Assembly: GCA_900314755.1 (NCBI GenBank)
Contig: OMWH01000004.1
Location: 62,001 to 126,000, forward strand
DNA length: 64,000 bases
Direction: 5' to 3'
From: an uncultured Prevotellaceae bacterium
GTDB lineage: Bacteria > Bacteroidota > Bacteroidia > Bacteroidales > Bacteroidaceae
Positions 63,144-64,000 of this stretch are shown here, in pieces. The position numbers were made by a program, and so were the translations under genes. Numbering within the stretch: the stretch's first letter is position 1; every line of letters begins with the position of its first letter. The notes under the pieces were generated by a model. It was not told the origin of the DNA, ran no database searches, and was given only the letters and a program-made list of their open reading frames with translations.

Positions 63144-63262
63144 ATCATTGTAAATCAATTTGATTTACTCGGTAATTCAATTTGATTTACTTAGTAATTC
63201 AATTTGATTTACAATTACACTTGTGCTTGTTTACAACATGACACCTCTTTATTTACAATGAT
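63144..63262. repeat. 22-bp tandem repeats flanked by a 12-bp inverted repeat
   Basis: Three units (starting 63153, 63174, 63196) share AATTTGATTTAC with a near-palindromic core AAATCAATTTGATTT. ATCATTGTAAAT (63144-63155) and ATTTACAATGAT (63251-63262) are perfect inverted copies around the array. The structure fills most of the 300-bp gap between dtd and uvrC; no gene is visible there. Confidence 0.85.
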
Positions 63263-63274
63263 ACTCTTGGTATT

Positions 63275-64000
63275 TTACGAAGACTCGGCTGGATGGAAAT
63301 GCTCATAGACCACCTTTCCCTTGGAGCTGCCGAGCGTTTGAGTAAGGTCTGGGAGAGTAGCCTCCTTGATGCGTTTGACGCTCTTAAATGCCTTTAAAAG
63401 GGCTTCTTTGCCCTTCGGTCCTAACCCCTTGATGTCGTCCAGTTCTGAGTGCAGTGCATGCTTAGACCGCTTGTCACGATGGAAGGTAATGGCGAAGCGG
63501 TGTACCTCATCCTGCAGATGGGTCAGTACTCTGAAGAGTTCGGATGTGTCCTTAATACCTACCACCCGTGGTGGGAAACCGTAGAGCAGTTCGTTGGTCC
63601 TGTGTCTGTCGTCTTTTGCCAGTCCGGCAATGGGAATATCGAGTCCTAACTCGTCCTGAACGGCTTGTCGGATGACCTCCATCTGTCCTTTTCCACCATC
63701 GGCGATGATGAGGTCGGGTAGGGGTTGCTCCTCTTCCATCAGACGGTGGTAGCGCCGATATACCACCTCTTTCATGCTGGCATAATCGTCAGGTCCTACC
63801 ACGGTCTTGATATTATATTTCCGATAGTCTTGTTTCGAGGGTTTCATCTTCTTGAAGACGACACATGCCGCCACTGCATCGGAACCGGAGATATTGGAGT
63901 TGTCGAAACACTCGATCTGGTAGGGCATCTTGGGGAGGTGCAGGAGGTCTTGCAACTCTTTCATCAGGCGAACGGATTTCTGTTCCGGATTAAGCTTCTC
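63275..64000 (-). CDS. uvrC: Excinuclease ABC subunit C (C-terminal part)
   Basis: UvrC makes the dual incisions in nucleotide excision repair. The window holds ~240 C-terminal residues; the frame continues past the right edge (EKLNPEQKSVRLMKELQDLL precedes the first internal Met). Visible are the RNase H-like endonuclease domain for the 5' incision (IECFDNSNISGSDAVA, PDLIIADGGKGQM with catalytic Asp residues). The C-terminal helix-hairpin-helix pair (LDDIKGLGPKGKEALLKAF in part) follows. The stop TAA is at 63275-63277. The uvrC-dtd-mazG-deoC order runs in one direction. Confidence 0.95.
   Translation of the reverse strand, partial: EKLNPEQKSVRLMKELQDLLHLPKMPYQIECFDNSNISGSDAVAACVVFKKMKPSKQDYRKYNIKTVVGPDDYASMKEVVYRRYHRLMEEEQPLPDLIIADGGKGQMEVIRQAVQDELGLDIPIAGLAKDDRHRTNELLYGFPPRVVGIKDTSELFRVLTHLQDEVHRFAITFHRDKRSKHALHSELDDIKGLGPKGKEALLKAFKSVKRIKEATLPDLTQTLGSSKGKVVYEHFHPAESS

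Noticed and set aside
63153-63213. CRISPR array
   Set aside because: Three contiguous units without spacers and no cas genes; treated as a tandem palindromic repeat.

Overview
The window looks like chromosomal DNA from a Prevotella-type member of the Bacteroidota. The evidence is: promoters of the TTTGG-(~19 nt)-TAnnTTTG type rather than TTGACA/TATAAT; tRNA genes without an encoded CCA; paired SusC/SusD genes; a PorZ-like type IX secretion protein; a fused SecDF; and a complete six-gene xylan-utilisation (xus) core with a CBM-interrupted GH10 xylanase, the arrangement described for Prevotella bryantii and relatives. I see no transposase, integrase, phage gene, CRISPR array or rRNA.

Layout. 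1-13.6 kb is housekeeping: a yidD tail, tyrS, tRNA-Gln, argS, an RNase H, ribD, prmC-recX-comF, pyrE, an SRPBCC protein, argH and a lipoprotein, tRNA-Leu, a BASS transporter with a HAD phosphatase, and a ComM/YifB ATPase. 13.8-18.9 kb holds an unusual exported set. It comprises a metacaspase-type protease, a WD40-like/OmpA-like protein that shares a homologous central module with the protease, and a divergent DUF4384-like protein. 18.9-24.6 kb carries secDF, an endonuclease/exonuclease/phosphatase protein, a rhomboid protease and HU. 24.8-38.9 kb is the xus locus, read right to left as xusA-xusB and xusC-xusD-xusE-xyn10C. A GH35/DUF5597-like glycosidase (39.0-40.7 kb) and mutS follow. 43.4-44.3 kb is a gene-free region bounded by a perfect 90-bp inverted repeat with outward promoters for mutS and leuS. 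leuS, a YitT protein, rdgB and porZ come next. porZ continues without a gap into a visibly AT-rich run of a GT-C-like membrane protein, an acyltransferase-3 and a CotH kinase-like protein, converging with a GT2 glycosyltransferase behind nadA. 56.4-56.7 kb contains a cluster of DnaA boxes. The right end has trmH-like, polA, a polyprenyl synthase, and the dtd-(membrane protein)-mazG-deoC cluster downstream of a truncated uvrC.

Non-coding structure is the most distinctive part. (1) A long promoter with an invariant 19-nt spacer containing CTCACTTAATCG occurs six times, at prmC, mutS, leuS and dtd. (2) Degenerate 7-9 bp period tandem repeats lie between genes and also inside four coding sequences, two of them within signal peptides. 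(3) 22-bp tandem repeats with palindromic cores lie at two gene borders. (4) A small GC-rich palindrome followed by ACAG-type sequence is inserted in frame in both prmC and comM. All calls come from reading the sequence; no database search was run.
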